Both the position numbers and the translations under genes were made by a program. A DNA stretch of 64,000 nucleotides, taken from Flaccisagitta enflata (lineage: Eukaryota; Chaetognatha; Sagittoidea; Aphragmophora). Under the pieces are notes generated by a model that worked only from the letters and a program-made list of their open reading frames with translations, did no database searches and was not told where the DNA came from. Positions 9,201 to 18,983 of this stretch are shown one piece after another; within the stretch, counting starts at the first letter, position 1, and every line of letters starts with the position of its first letter. The stretch covers positions 930,001 through 994,000 of the forward strand of contig OZ231126.1 in assembly GCA_965153355.1 (NCBI GenBank), read 5' to 3'.

Positions 9201-12163
9201 ATCAATGCGATTGACGATTTCATTCAAAGGTACTGTATCGTGGGTCAACATCAACTCAATTGAAAAAATCTTTCAAAACAAAAGGTAATTGAAAGTGCTC
9301 AGTGCTCCGAAACTGCATTGTGGATGGAAATGAGGATTTTAATCAAAGAAGATTGACAGTGCACAGTAGTGGGCTAGTGCACAGTTGCCCGAAATTTTGC
9401 AAAAAAAATCACAAAAAAATCATTTTTGAAAATTTAAGTTTAGATTAAGTAGATGTCTTACTATGTTAAGTTTGAGTCGGAGTTTGAGTCTAGTGGGACA
9501 ATATCCCTCACTATACCCAAACTCTATCAGGAATGTATCATCCTGACCTTGTTCGTGTACATTTGAGGGTACTTACTGAATGATTTTGTTATGCTTTAAA
9601 CTGGAATTAAGCCATACAAAAAAAAAAAAAAAAAACAGACAGAAGCAGAATAAAAAGAAAAAAAAAATGGGCAGTTGCACTTGTTGAAAGTTTCGACCAT
9701 CATAGTTGCGTTTTATAAAATAGCTTCAAATTTGTTTCAAACACAGCTTTATTGAGGAACCTGATGTGGTGACAGTGGCGGCACTTCGTCGTAACGCTGG
9801 TGCTGGAGGCGCGATGGTCGCAGCCGCCGCCGATTATGTCATTTCCAATCCATCAGTTGTCCTCAACAACTCATATCAGGTACAGTACGATGGGAGCAAT
9901 AAGGGCAGTACAAAGAGGGCCTTCTATATTCTTACTGTTTGGAGGAAGAACCTAAAGCTTTAGTTTTTGTTGAATGCTGATGGTCCAAGGTATTGAGTGA
10001 ACATAAAATTCCACACTAAGTGATTCAAAAGAAAACTGACAATTGATTTCCCCACAGCTGATCACTCCAAGCAGGGCATCGGGTACTGCTGACCATGTGA
10101 CCCTTTGATTTCCTCCCCCATCTCCAGACCCTTTGATTTCCCCCCCCACGGGGGGGGGGGGAGAAACTCAATAATATACAGGCCTGGCTCATTTGCATAA
10201 TGCAGTTTTGTGGTTTTTGCTTCTCACTCTTATAGATCTTTAAGGAAATAAAAAAAAATTCACCTGTGAAGTATTTTACCCTAAGATACGGTTTCCAATG
10301 CATGATTTGTGAGAATTTTACAAATTTGCCTAATTTTCTCATTTTTGGCTTTTTAAAGCCATTTTTGGGTCGCTTAGGCATATCCCAAAATCTCCAAAGT
10401 TCACTACAATACTAATTTAAAATAGGACTGCAAAAAAATCATGAAAACATTCAAAGTATTACTGTTTTTAAAGCAAAAACAACACTTTTTAGCACAAAAA
10501 ACCATTTCTAATTTTTTGGCCAATATTTGACCAAAAAAAATATCATATTCTTATTCTACACCTTTTTTAGGACCTCTGTGCAAAAGATTAGGGTTGGTGT
10601 CTATATTTTTTTTTATTTGAGAAATTTTCATCCTGGATTCCTGCCCGACTCAGTAACTCGCTACATTTGTTTGTTTGCACCGCTCCAAAGCGCTCTGGTC
10701 GCTCACTCTGTTTATGGCTCACTCACTTGCTCCACTCACTCCCTTGTGGGTATGTCGACATTTAAGAATGTTTGTTCATGCTGTGAACGCCATTAACGAG
10801 AAAATTTGTGATTATTGTTGTCAATGGAAACACGCACTCTAATGATATCATGGGTGGGTTTCTACTAATGACAAAAATCTCAATTGTTTCTGTCAAAGTT
10901 GTTTTCAGCCTGAACACATATTCACAAATTTCAATTGTCCCATGAGGGAATGAGCAATATGTGTGCGCGAGCCCGTGAATGGAGCGAGAAGAAAGCTGCG
11001 AGGCGAGTAAGCGGAATGAGCAGTGTAAGCAAACAAATGAAGCGAGTGGCCCATTAAAAACGCAATTGTTATGAGTAGAAACAGACCCCATGTCAAAGTA
11101 ATCTAAGTGTCAAAGGCTATACATTCAAAGTATCTACTGAGTATATTATTCCATATAAGGGCATGTATCTGCACGGTTCCGAGTATTGGACTTATTTCCT
11201 TCCCCGGCGGGTAGGAGAGGAAGTGGCTCAGGATTGGATGTCCAAAACAAATTCACCAATCAGCGCTCTGGAAGCTCATCGCAAAGGATTTGTCGATGAG
11301 ATCGTCGGAACCGACTTCAACAGCTGTGATTCGGTATGGCTGTATGGATATATGGGTAATTGGGTATGGCCATGGGTAAGGTTATGGGTATGGGCTTGTG
11401 TATGAGTAAGGGCAAGGAAAAGGATATGGCCCATTGGGCAAGTGTAGGGATACATGGTGATGATAAGTTATTGTTGAATCTAAAATGCGATGATAAAAGG
11501 CTGAACAAAATCTGCTTTTTTCAAGTTCCCATTGAATTCCATGGTGATTAGAGGGGAATGGCAGAAGATCTGCCCAGAGGGTCATGAAACCTGACAAATC
11601 CTTTGGCGTGTTTCTAGTGAAGATAAAAAACGCGTTTGTTACCATTGAACATGTTTACAGCATGAATGTATATCCATGAATACAACTGTCCCACGAGGGA
11701 GTGAGCAAAGTGAGTGAGCAAGCCCGTAAATGGAGTGAGCGAGCAAGGCGAGCGTAGCAAAATGGAGCGCTGCAGAGCAAGTGAGCGGAGTGAGCGGTGC
11801 GAGCTAAGGAACGTAGCGAGCGATTGAGTGGCCCGTTCATAACCCAATTGTCTCTGACCAGAAACGCCCCGTTATTGCAGATGAAGTCTCTCAAAGATAG
11901 AAGTATAACAGCCTCACCCTGATATGAACACTTTTATCAGAGAAGGCCTTCATGTTTTTTTTTTTCAGGCGGTTCTGGACTTCATTCCTTCCTTCGCCTT
12001 GTCTCCTAAATGCCGTCTTCTGTGTGCAAAGAAGACTGACAGAGACGAGGCCGAATTTCGTCGTCAAATCGCAGCCGCGCGTGACTTCGAGTTGGAACAA
12101 ATGCGCGGCTCTTTCAAAGATCCACGTTACCACCAAGCCAGAAAAACGTTTGTCTTTCATTGA
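3262..12163 (+). CDS. HoxX-like protein, C-terminal (enoyl-CoA hydratase/isomerase-type) half; eight exons, 5' partial
   Basis: Exons: 3262-3466, 5165-5315, 5631-5713, 7711-7883, 9070-9229, 9747-9879, 11160-11333, 11969-12163 (stop TGA). All junctions are GT-AG and the phases join to one open frame of 423 residues. The first exon carries REVIWESHAEDIDRVIRSSE followed by SSPGAVATF, the linker of bacterial HoxX. Exon 2 has HKCGAILVATADDDKALWIT. The crotonase-like part includes AYLHLDFLNGAYTSQQC (exon 4), ILVLMGGSQFFGNGINLN (exon 5), VAALRRNAGAGGAMVAAAAD (exon 6) and YLHGSEYWTYFLPRRVG (exon 7). In bacteria HoxX has an N-terminal N10-formyl-tetrahydrofolate domain and aids NiFe-hydrogenase maturation by making CO; animals lack that enzyme, so the role here is unknown. 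The formyl domain is not found between 1 and 3261 and should lie upstream. Introns are packed with transposons. Exons 1, 2 and 4-8 are firm; exon 3 (ATAEIPIPEELL) rests on phase, splice sites and position. A possible AATAAA lies at 12757. Confidence 0.85.
3577..3790. mobile_element. Family C element (reverse), GTGACGCGG...GCAACT type
   Basis: Begins GTGACGCGGAGTAACAATAT, has CCAACCCCCGTCCACGCC, CACAAAAAGCACTTGAAACG and a GACGGAC tract, and ends in ACAAAGCCTCTTATAGAGCTG. Other copies: 14056-14235, 30490-30706, 34111-34346 (+), 34449-34668 (+) and 63429-63655. Confidence 0.75.
3907..4035. repeat. GAAGAAGGG-type purine minisatellite
   Basis: Degenerate GAAGAAGGGGAAGAAGGG purine tract within intron 1 of the HoxX-like gene. 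Long Glu/Gly or Phe/Pro frames here are composition artefacts. Confidence 0.9.
4164..4399 (-). CDS. Possible antisense exon of a membrane protein
   Basis: On the minus strand an acceptor TTAAATTTCAG precedes an open stretch ending at GGGCAG|GTATGC. The frame reads MTVVWNYSVAHAVYYINMLA then EWLHFTTVMWTVLNSLVYVV and AQNFGLKVLQLKR, that is one or two hydrophobic helices followed by a basic segment. The pattern vaguely recalls the last helix of Frag1/DRAM/Sfk1-type proteins, but I do not recognise it firmly. It lies inside intron 1 of the HoxX-like gene, on the opposite strand. It may be a nested gene, a pseudogene exon or chance. Confidence 0.25.
4940..5139. mobile_element. Family B element (reverse)
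   Basis: AACAAGGCCGGATACACGGC start, GCGGACGGGTGGGCAGGAGC, a GACGGACGGAC tract, and GAGTTGCGTGTCCGCAACTA at the end, which is the hairpin terminus. It stops 25 bp before the exon at 5165. Relatives: 17550-17692, 21655-21832 (+), 35360-35505, 53908-54000 (+) and 57683-57812. Confidence 0.8.
5727..5965. mobile_element. Family E MITE copy, 3' end disrupted
   Basis: GGGCGTGTTTCTAGTGAAGA start, ACGCGTTTGTTCC, AACTGTCCCACGAGGGAGTG and a GAGTGAGC/AAGCGAG core. It starts 14 bp into the intron after exon 3 of the HoxX-like gene. The right inverted end is missing; the sequence switches at about 5964 into a stretch that matches 7600-7662 in inverse orientation. Confidence 0.7.
6548..7610. mobile_element. 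Inverted pair of family D elements in intron 3
   Basis: About 220 bp at 6548-6790 (GACTAAGTAGTAAAGGAGGC, ACATGTTGGTTGATCATTTG, GCCAAAAACAGCCGAGAAAC) recurs in reverse complement at about 7345-7600. Both contain the GGACCGACC/GGTCCGTC tract and the GACCCTCTTATAGAGATGCG type terminus. Between them lie AT-rich filler and a C9/G11 tract near 7045-7070 after CCTTTGATTTTATTCCCCCC, repeated near 10110-10160. No gene is seen. Confidence 0.7.
7826..8650 (+). repeat. Tandem reiteration of HoxX-like exon 4 3' end plus 5' splice site, 8 x about 105 bp
   Basis: Units start at 7826 (the exon itself), 7931, 8036, 8140, 8245, 8350, 8455 and 8555. Each has 58 bp homologous to the exon end (AGTCAACAATGCTGGAGAGC ... 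CTTAAGA) and about 47 bp of intron start (GTAAGGATGTTGCTTTCATT ... ATTAGATTTAGAGTACC). The donor GT survives in seven of eight copies (copy 2 reads AGAGAAAGG). Later copies carry in-frame stops or indels in the exonic part, so they are likely non-coding, but they form an array of decoy 5' splice sites. Divergence among copies excludes simple assembly collapse. Confidence 0.92.
9156..9400 (+). repeat. Degenerate tandem copies of HoxX-like exon 5 end
   Basis: After the true donor at 9230, the intron carries decayed copies of the exon end: GTGGGTCAACATCAACTCAA at about 9241 (compare ATGGATCAACATCAATGCGA), GTAATTGAAAGTGCTCAGTG at about 9286 (compare GCAATTGAGAGTGCACAGTG), and GACAGTGCACAG near 9354. 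This is an older instance of the junction reiteration seen after exon 4. Confidence 0.75.
10680..11091. mobile_element. Family E MITE copies (one truncated, one near complete)
   Basis: A truncated copy occupies about 10680-10845 (CGCTCTGGTCGCTCACTCTG ... CTCACTCCCTTGTGGGTATG). A nearly complete copy spans 10851-11091 with ends TGGGTGGGTTTCTACT and AGTAGAAACAGACCCCA. Both lie in intron 6 of the HoxX-like gene. Confidence 0.7.
11334..11440 (+). repeat. GT[A]TGG / GGTAAGG donor-like simple repeat after HoxX-like exon 7
   Basis: The exon ends at 11333 and the intron starts GTATGGCTGTATGGATATAT, followed by further GGGTAATTGGGTATGGCC, GGGTAAGG and GAGTAAGGG motifs. At least six donor-like GTATG/GTAAG words follow the true site within 90 bp. 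This may be a short-unit version of the junction reiteration. Confidence 0.6.
11604..11870. mobile_element. Family E MITE, complete copy (about 266 bp)
   Basis: Ends GGCGTGTTTCTAGTGAAGAT and GTCTCTGACCAGAAACGCCC are inverted. The core consists of GAGTGAGC and GCGAGCGTAGC units. Best-preserved member of the family in this window. Confidence 0.8.
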
Positions 12164-13104
12164 ACACGTTTTATCTTTTTATACCATGTCATACATGTAG
12201 AGAACGGCTAGATACGATATAATCTCCAAGTATATGATGTCTAACTCGCTTTGCAATTATGGCTGAATAACTATTTTTTATTTTGAAGAATTTCATCATA
12301 CTTCTGCTAGTTAGTAGTAGAGTTAAGTCCAATATTCATGGTGCCCCGGGCCAAATTGTGGTAACAAGCTGAGTATATGAAGTCGTGGAACCTATGGTCT
12401 AAACAAAAAAAAGATTTCACTCGTTTTCTATCTTGTTTAATGAAAAATGAATTACTTGGAAAAAGTGAAGAATGATGTTCTAAATACATGGCCATGGTCA
12501 TGGCCTCAGCTGAATGACGGCCTGTCAACTTGGGTCCAAATCATTGCTATTAGTAAAAACATTTCTTAAAATTTCTTTTCCCTCACTTTATCACCACATT
12601 TTTTTGCATGTCGTATGCGCAAAAATATCAAATTCTCATGTTATGTATTTTGAAATGTCCTTAAAGTGCTAAAAGCATGAAAAAAACCCTGTTTGTTACC
12701 GTAACCATGTTAGGAGATCTTGTTTCCTGTTGTACTACACAGGTGGTGTTGGTGCTAATAAAGTTCATCCTTGCCAGGACTTTTTAAGGAAGTTGCTCCA
12801 GCAATTAACTTCCTCACTTGTAACTCTTGGGTCTTCCACAGTTAAAAGAACACGTCCATGATGATTCTTAAACCTATGCTCAAGGTTCTTCCACGCTCAA
12901 TAGCAACCGTTGTTAATTGTTCCATAGCAACGGTTGTCAATCATTCCTTAGCAACTGTTTTCAATCGCGGCCATCATCAATTCCAAACTGCTTGTAAATT
13001 TTGAGAATAAGTCGGGCTCATTTTGAGCATTTCTAAGCAATTTTCATACATCAACATTATTTGTATTCATGAACGTCCATCAACCCTCATCTAAACGCTA
13101 GCCC

Positions 13105-13160
13105 TGGTACTAACCCTACCCTAACTCTTAACCTTACCCTGATTCTAACCCTAACCTAGC
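13105..13160. repeat. Short interstitial telomere-like tract (CCCTAA-type)
   Basis: ACTAACCCTACCCTAACTC, CTTACCCTGATT and CTAACCCTAACCTA form degenerate CCCTAA repeats, 25 bp upstream of the MTHFD2-like start codon. Metazoan telomeres use TTAGGG, so this may be a relic of telomeric sequence or a chance C/A-rich run. Confidence 0.5.
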
Positions 13161-13184
13161 ATAGCAAAAAAAAAGTATTTTGAA

Positions 13185-13774
13185 ATGCTCAGAGTGAACC
13201 TGGCCTCTTCCTTGAAAGCGTCGGTCAAAGGCATTCAACCAGCAAAAGCAAAGATCATCGATGGTAGAGCAGTTGCTTCCACAATCGAGAGAGAAGTTTC
13301 AGAGGAAATCTCCGCTCTGCTGGACAGAGGCTGGAGGCGGCCACCGCATTTGACAGCGCTGATTGTGGGTGACGACCCGGCCTCAAACACTTACATCACC
13401 AATAAGATGAAGGCTTGTGATAGAAGTGGCATCACATCCGATACAATACATCTTCCTGCGTCCATCAGCGAAGGGGCGTTATTGCGAAAAATTGCATCGC
13501 TAAACCATGATGAAGGCGTTGATGGGATACTTGTTCAACTGCCCCTGCCACCTCACATGGATGAAACCAATGTCTGCAATGTGAGTTGGTGATAATGAGT
13601 GCTAGCTGAGGGCTCTCAGGGTCTTTTGGATAAGAACAATGAAAAAACTTTTGATTTGATTATTCTTTATCTTAGATGAACAGCATGTTTTGGAGATTTT
13701 GAAATGGAAACTTCAGCATATAGATGATAAACGTACAATAAAGGCGGCTAATCGCTGCAGGAAAAAAGTCGTAA

Positions 13775-13871
<97 letters not shown>

Positions 13872-16800
13872 CAGACAGACAGAGGGACAGACAGACAGAC
13901 AGACAGAGGGACAGACAGACAGACAGACAGAGGGGGAGAGAGAGACAGAGGGAGACAGACAGACAGAGGGAGAGAGACAGACAGACAGACAGACAAAGGG
14001 AGAGAGAGAGAGACAGAGGGGGAGAGACGGGGAGAGAGAGAGAAACAGAGAAAACATGTAACATGGGGTTACAATAGGGTTGCGGGCAGGTGGACAGAGG
14101 CATCCAACCCCTATCCACACCCCAACCACAACCCCCACACACAAGCATCTAGACCGCTTGTTTTTCCACTCGGATGGACAGACAGACCAACAGACCAATG
14201 GACGGATTGATAGACAAAGCCTCTCATAGAGTCCGGAGTTGAAATGAGAGAGAGACTGAGCAGCTAGGATGCACAACAAAAGATTTGAAAAATAATAGCT
14301 CCAAAACCATCGATCCCACAGAATTCTGCTATGCGTCATCTGAAAGAGGAGAATTAGCTCTTTCTTAGCCATAAATTTCATGCGTAGTATCATATGGTCC
14401 CAAAAGCTTACCAACTTTCTCAAACGCTTCATGAGAAAAAGGGAAATCCAAAAAACTCTGCAGGACTCTAAAAGACCAAAGGGACTTCGTCTCTTCGACT
14501 TTTTTCCAAACTAGTTTTAACAATACAGAAGTTTGAAATTTTAGGTACCTGCTTTCACCAATCTATTCTATACAAACTAATGAAAAGCTTTTTTTTTGGG
14601 ACGCTCTCTATCTGAGAATATTTGTTCTGGCTTCTTTTCAGACTATTCATCCATCCAAGGACGTTGATGGGTTCCACTTGATCAACATGGGTCGACTGTG
14701 CATGAACCGTGGTGCCCTCATGCCAGCCACTCCATCAGGCATCGTTGAACTCATTCGCAGATACAACATAGAAACATTAGGTATGATTCAAGTCAAACAA
14801 AACTACATTTTAGAATAGGCAACTTGGTCGATCGCTCTGTGTGTTTGCTTGCTTACACCACTCACTTATTCCACAGCGCAGTGCTTCATTAAGCTTCCTA
14901 TGTAGTCTTGCTCACTCACTTTGCTCACTCCCTTGTGCGTGTGAGTCAGTTGAAATTCAAATAGACGTGTTCACGCTGTTAGCGCTCTAAACGGGGATAA
15001 TAGTGATTGTTAACCATGGCAAAAAAAAAGACGCTCTATTTTTATCATTTTATTAAAAACCAATTATATATTTACATAAAATCTATAAGCATTTTAAAGA
15101 GCTTCAAAAACTCTACAAATCTAGACCAAGCAGAAATCTGTAACTTAAGTCGTTTAGAAATGACATAAGTTCAACACTCATTTTTCAAAATGCTAAAAAA
15201 AGCAAATTTCATCACCGGTCTACAAGGCACTTTTTAACTTACTTTTTAAATAGAATGAAGAAACAAAATAAATGGTAGAAAATTTTCTTTTAATTCTCTA
15301 CAAGATGAAAACAAGCAAAAATCGTGATTCCGCTCCGTTTAATAGCTGTATCAATTTCAAGTTGGTTTGAATAAATATGATATATATATATATTTAAGAT
15401 TTTTAAGTAGTTATTTTTGAAATGTTGTAACTTCTAAAGTTTTGAAGCTAGAATGTTCAGTAAGGTGGTCATGAAATAGGGTCAAATTTCAAAAAATGAT
15501 ATATTCTAGTCTTTTACATAAATGAACCAAAAAAGAAGGTTTTCCCACAAGTAGAGGTCTGAATTTGAAGATTAAAACATGGCGGCAAAACTATAGGCTT
15601 CCTATGGCAATAAAAAAATCCCTATAGTAACCCTGTAGTTTTGCCGACAAGGTTTCTTGTTTGATTTCACACCCCAGCTTGTGAGAAAACCTTCTTTTAT
15701 TGGACATTTGTGTAAAGGGCTCAAGTACAGTGGGACCCCGCGATAACAGCCCCGCCTTTACAGGTTCCCCATCAATAAAGGTCAACATTTTAAGGTCCCA
15801 AATGATAGTATTCAATGTTATTTTACCTCTCTTTAAAGGTAACCCTGAGATAAAGGTGAAAAATCTTCAGTCCCAATGGGACCGATGAGGCGGGGTCCTA
15901 CTGTATATCAATATATGAAATTTGACCCAATTCCGGACCACCCTAATGTTCAGAGAGAGCTCAAATGAAAGATCTTTTGAAGCTCTTTAAAACCATCATG
16001 GATTTTAAGGGTTTACCTTTTTTAGTTATCAAGCAATCAACAATCAAAAAATTGCATCTACTTTTTTTTTTTTGCCATGGTTATCATCACTGGAAACACA
16101 CCCTTCCATCATCAGGCAAAACTGCCGTGGTGATTGGTCGGTCTAAAAACGTGGGTTTGCCAATGGCGATGCTGCTGCATTCTGACGCTGTTTTCCGGGA
16201 ATGTCCCGGCCTCGACGCCACAGTCACCATTTGCCACCGTTACACGCCACCACACATTCTCAAGCAGATGACATTGCAGGTAGCAGTTGCACTAGTTAAA
16301 CGCCACCACACATTCTCAAGCAGATGACATTGCAGGTAGCAGTTGCACTAGTTAAACGCCACCACACATTCTCAAGCAGATGACATTGCAGGTAGCAGTT
16401 GCACTAGTTACCTTAACTTAACTAGTCAGTTAACTAGTTGAAATTCTAGAAACCATTCATTACCTAACCATAATTAACAGGGTGTGCAAAATTATCCGCA
16501 ATTGCTTCATGGAAAAAAAAACTATACTTAAAAGTGACCTAGCAGTATGAAATTTGAACCAGAGTGCTCCAGTTAGTCATTCTAGAAGCTAAGATTGAGT
16601 GTACGTCTTTTCTGTAACCCATGTCACTATGGGAGTCCAATGATTTGAAGCAAAGATTTTAATTTTGACAGGATTTTATTTTGTAGGCAAAATAGGTTAC
16701 AAAATCATAGATCCTTGTATTAGTGACAACTCAATAATGATTTTCTTTGCTTGGCACACATAATGCTGAGGGAGGTGATTTATATCAACATGAATGGAGC

Positions 16801-18054
16801 TCACTAAAGCATATTAACTAGGCCTATAGAGCATGAAAACCCAATGACAGAATTTTATATTATTTTAAAAAATCTTTCTAAGGAGGGTTTTATTGGAGCA
16901 AAATCTATCTGATAAATTCTATTACTGACTTTGTAAATCTTAGTATTATATATCAAAATAGATATTTTTTCATACTGACCACTCATGCTTTCATAAATCA
17001 TTATCTCTTAAGGTTTTTGAAAAAAGTAAGTTCCAATTGCGGATAATTTTGCACACCCTGTTAACTCGTTAAAACAGATAAGATCATTCCCTCAAAAAGA
17101 TATCATGAAAATTAGGCATTTCCTCCCTAAGATGACAAAAGTTTCAGCCATTTTTTTGACAATCATGGAAATTTTAGGTCAATTTTTCATGTCAATTTTT
17201 AATGTGAGACCGCAAAGTGGTCATCAAGATGAGACTAATGGTGGAAATCATAGTTTTTTAAGAATCGAGTTCATAGGAAACAGTCAGTATACTGACATCT
17301 CAATTTCACAGCCAATTGTTTATCGATTTTAGTAGTTTTGTAGTAAGTTCATTATTAACTAATCAATTAACAAGGCCGGATACACGGCTACCAAAGTCGC
17401 CTGCGGGTGGGCAGGGGCCATATTTGAGGTCTTTAGACCTTTCAGGCAGGAGCACTGAGGTCCAAAAATATAAATCATAAAAAAAGTAAAGTGTGACCAA
17501 CCGACGGACAAAGCAGGGGTGTAGAGTCGCGTGCCCGCGACTAAAATAAGGCTGGATACACGGCAGGACAGTCGCGAATGGTTGGGCAGGAGCGGAAATG
17601 CAAAAAACACCAGCTATTCAGAAATATGACGGACGGACGGACGGACGGACGGACCGATATGGCAAGGTGTAGAGTCGCGTGTCCGCGACTAAAAAACTCA
17701 TAATTAAAGGCGGATATCGTCGTGGCTGCCGTTGGACAAAAGCGACTCATCACCGCCGATATGGTCAAAGAAGGAGCCGCCATTTTTGACGTTGGCATCA
17801 ACGTGGATTTCTCGGAAGATGGCAAAAAGAAGAAGTTGAGCGGCGACGTCGATTTCGAGACTGTGTCACTAAAAGCCGGATTCATCACCCCAGTGCCAGG
17901 TGGCATTGGCCCAATGACTGTGGCTATGTTGCTGAAAAACACGGTCAAGGCTTACAAGAATGAAGTTGACGTTTCTCATTTATCGGTTACACCCTGCTTT
18001 AACGGTCCCGCGTCTAACGTAAATCCTCATCTAACAGATATCTCTCATTCATAA
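13185..18054 (+). CDS. MTHFD2: Mitochondrial MTHFD2-like methylenetetrahydrofolate dehydrogenase/cyclohydrolase, complete, four exons
   Basis: Exons 13185-13580, 14642-14780, 16116-16279 and 17710-18054 join in frame to 347 residues, close to the roughly 350 of human MTHFD2. The first 25 residues ([20 protein letters not shown]) are basic, amphipathic and lack acidic residues, as expected for mitochondrial import. Recognisable family segments: [19 protein letters not shown] with the YxxxK catalytic Tyr/Lys, [57 protein letters not shown] with HRYTPP, and [18 protein letters not shown]. The enzyme oxidises 5,10-methylene-THF to 5,10-methenyl-THF and hydrolyses it to 10-formyl-THF; the family uses NAD(P). 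There is no formate-THF ligase domain, so it is the bifunctional type. MTHFD2 and MTHFD2L cannot be separated here. It lies about 1 kb downstream of the HoxX-like gene on the same strand. Exon 3's end is tandemly triplicated with its splice donor. Confidence 0.95.
13779..13998. repeat. (GA)n and (GACA)n microsatellite
   Basis: About 41 GA units are followed by interleaved GACAGACAGACA and GAGGGA blocks to about 14045. It lies in intron 1 of the MTHFD2-like gene; the long Ser/Leu or Glu/Arg frames are artefacts. Confidence 0.95.
14826..15005. mobile_element. Family E MITE fragment
   Basis: TTGGTCGATCGCTCTGTGTG, CTCACTCACTTTGCTCACTC and CCTTGTGCGTGTGAGTCAGT match the inner part of the family E element, reversed relative to 11604-11870. 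The left end is degraded. Confidence 0.6.
15461..15945. mobile_element. hAT-like MITE (family I) with 8-bp target duplication
   Basis: Ends TAAGGTGGTCATGAAATAGG and CCGGACCACCCTA, flanked by the perfect 8-bp repeat ATGTTCAG (15453-15460, 15946-15953). A second copy, 57912-58217, has TAGGGTGGTC / GACCACCCTA ends and the 8-bp repeat CTGTTTAG. The two duplications differ in sequence, which supports independent insertions. Confidence 0.92.
15728..15903. mobile_element. 176-bp Tc1/mariner-type MITE inside the hAT-like MITE
   Basis: Ends CAGTGGGACCCCGC and GCGGGGTCCTACTG are flanked by TA on both sides (15726-27, 15904-05). The uninterrupted sister copy at 57912-58217 reads CTCAAGTATATCAATATATG at this point, giving a direct empty site. 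Confidence 0.92.
16244..16410 (+). repeat. MTHFD2-like exon 3 end plus 5' splice site, 3 x 56 bp
   Basis: Units start at 16244, 16300 and 16356. Each has the last 36 bp of the exon (ACGCCACCACACATTCTCAA ... ACATTGCAG) followed by 20 bp of intron (GTAGCAGTTGCACTAGTTAA). The first donor, at 16280, is the one whose phase joins exon 4 (TLQ|ADIVV). The copies are essentially identical, implying recent origin or an assembly or polymerase artefact. Unit length is not a multiple of three, so use of a later donor would shift the frame. Confidence 0.93.
16477..17061. mobile_element. Mariner-type MITE (family G), 585 bp
   Basis: Ends ACAGGGTGTGCAAAATTATC and GATAATTTTGCACACCCTGT, flanked by TA. A second copy lies at 35647-36205, and a diverged third at about 18572-19206 (ends ... 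AAGCACACCCTGT), which has gained a (CAAAAAA)n tract. It sits within an older AACTAGTTAACTAGTT-bounded repeat that also occurs at about 46590-47050. Confidence 0.88.
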
Positions 18055-18159
18055 GCATTTTTTGTTTCTAAGGCTTCTTTGTGCTACAACATATTTGATA
18101 GTATAAAACAGTCTTGCATTTTCATAGATGGCTTTTTTCAGCTTTTGATAAAACGAGGC

Positions 18160-18366
18160 CAACACCTATAAGTCGCGTGCAACACATACAGATTGATTTA
18201 GATTGATTTAGAATGACTTAAAATGACTTAAAATGACTACGTATACTCTTAAAGGACTTAAAGAAATAAAATTGTTTAAAAAAGTAAAAGTGTGATGGCC
18301 AGACAGACCGACCGACTGATAGACGGACGGACAAAGTGGGGCGTAGAGTCACGTGCACGTGACTAA
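18160..18366. mobile_element. Family A' element (reverse), just downstream of the MTHFD2-like gene
   Basis: AACGAGGCCAACACCTATAA start, GTCGCGTGC, AAAATGACTT repeats, a GACGGACGG tract and GAGTCACGTGCACGTGACTA hairpin end. Confidence 0.75.
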
Positions 18367-18885
18367 AATGTGTCTTGACCAACGATTTATACCAATAAAG
18401 GCCACTTCTAACAATTCCTTCCTCTTTTCCTGTTTGCCTTTCTCTTCTCATCAATCACCTTTTTCCCCAATCCCCTTGTTTTTCCCTCTCCCACTCTTTT
18501 TTTCCATGGAAACACGGATTAAAACTTACAAATTGTAAGGAGTATTACTTTATTTGATGATAGAATGTGCATGTGCATTGCTTCATGGAGTAAAAATTTT
18601 ACTTGTAAGTGACCCAGCACTATCATATTTGAACTGAGTACCCTTACTAGTCATGAAACTAGCTAGAACTGACTGTAGCTCTTTTATTTCAAGTGACTAC
18701 AGGAGTCAGATAATTTGAAGTGAAGACTTTGATCTGGTCTGGACTTTATTTCATAGGCGAAAAGATAAAAAATGAAAGATTTGTGTATGAGTGTAACTAT
18801 TCCATAGTGATTTTTTTTGCGTGGTACATACTCTACTGAGGGAGAAAGTAGTGTTAACATGAATGCAGCTCACTAAAGCAAAAAA

Positions 18886-18983
18886 GAAACAAAAAACAAA
18901 AAACAAAAAACAAAAAACAAAAAACAAAAAACAAAAAACAAAAAACAAAAAACAAAAAACAAAAAACAAAAAACAAAAAACAG
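18886..18983. repeat. (CAAAAAA)n, 7-bp microsatellite
   Basis: About 13 CAAAAAA units inside the diverged family G copy. Confidence 0.95.

Larger units (their letters stand above)
15011..16083. mobile_element. TAACCATGGCAAA MITE (family J) holding two further nested elements
   Basis: Ends TAACCATGGCAAAAAAAAAG (15011) and TTTTTTTTTTGCCATGGTTA (to 16083) are inverted, compatible with a TA target duplication. The interior matches the intact copies at 43699-44306 and 56305-56894 (for example ACTCTACAAATCTAGACCAA). It lies in MTHFD2 intron 2. Confidence 0.8.

Noticed and set aside
13690-14432. Ser/Leu- or Glu/Arg-rich frames up to 239 residues
   Set aside because: Derived from GA and GACA microsatellites in an MTHFD2 intron, extended into a family C element.
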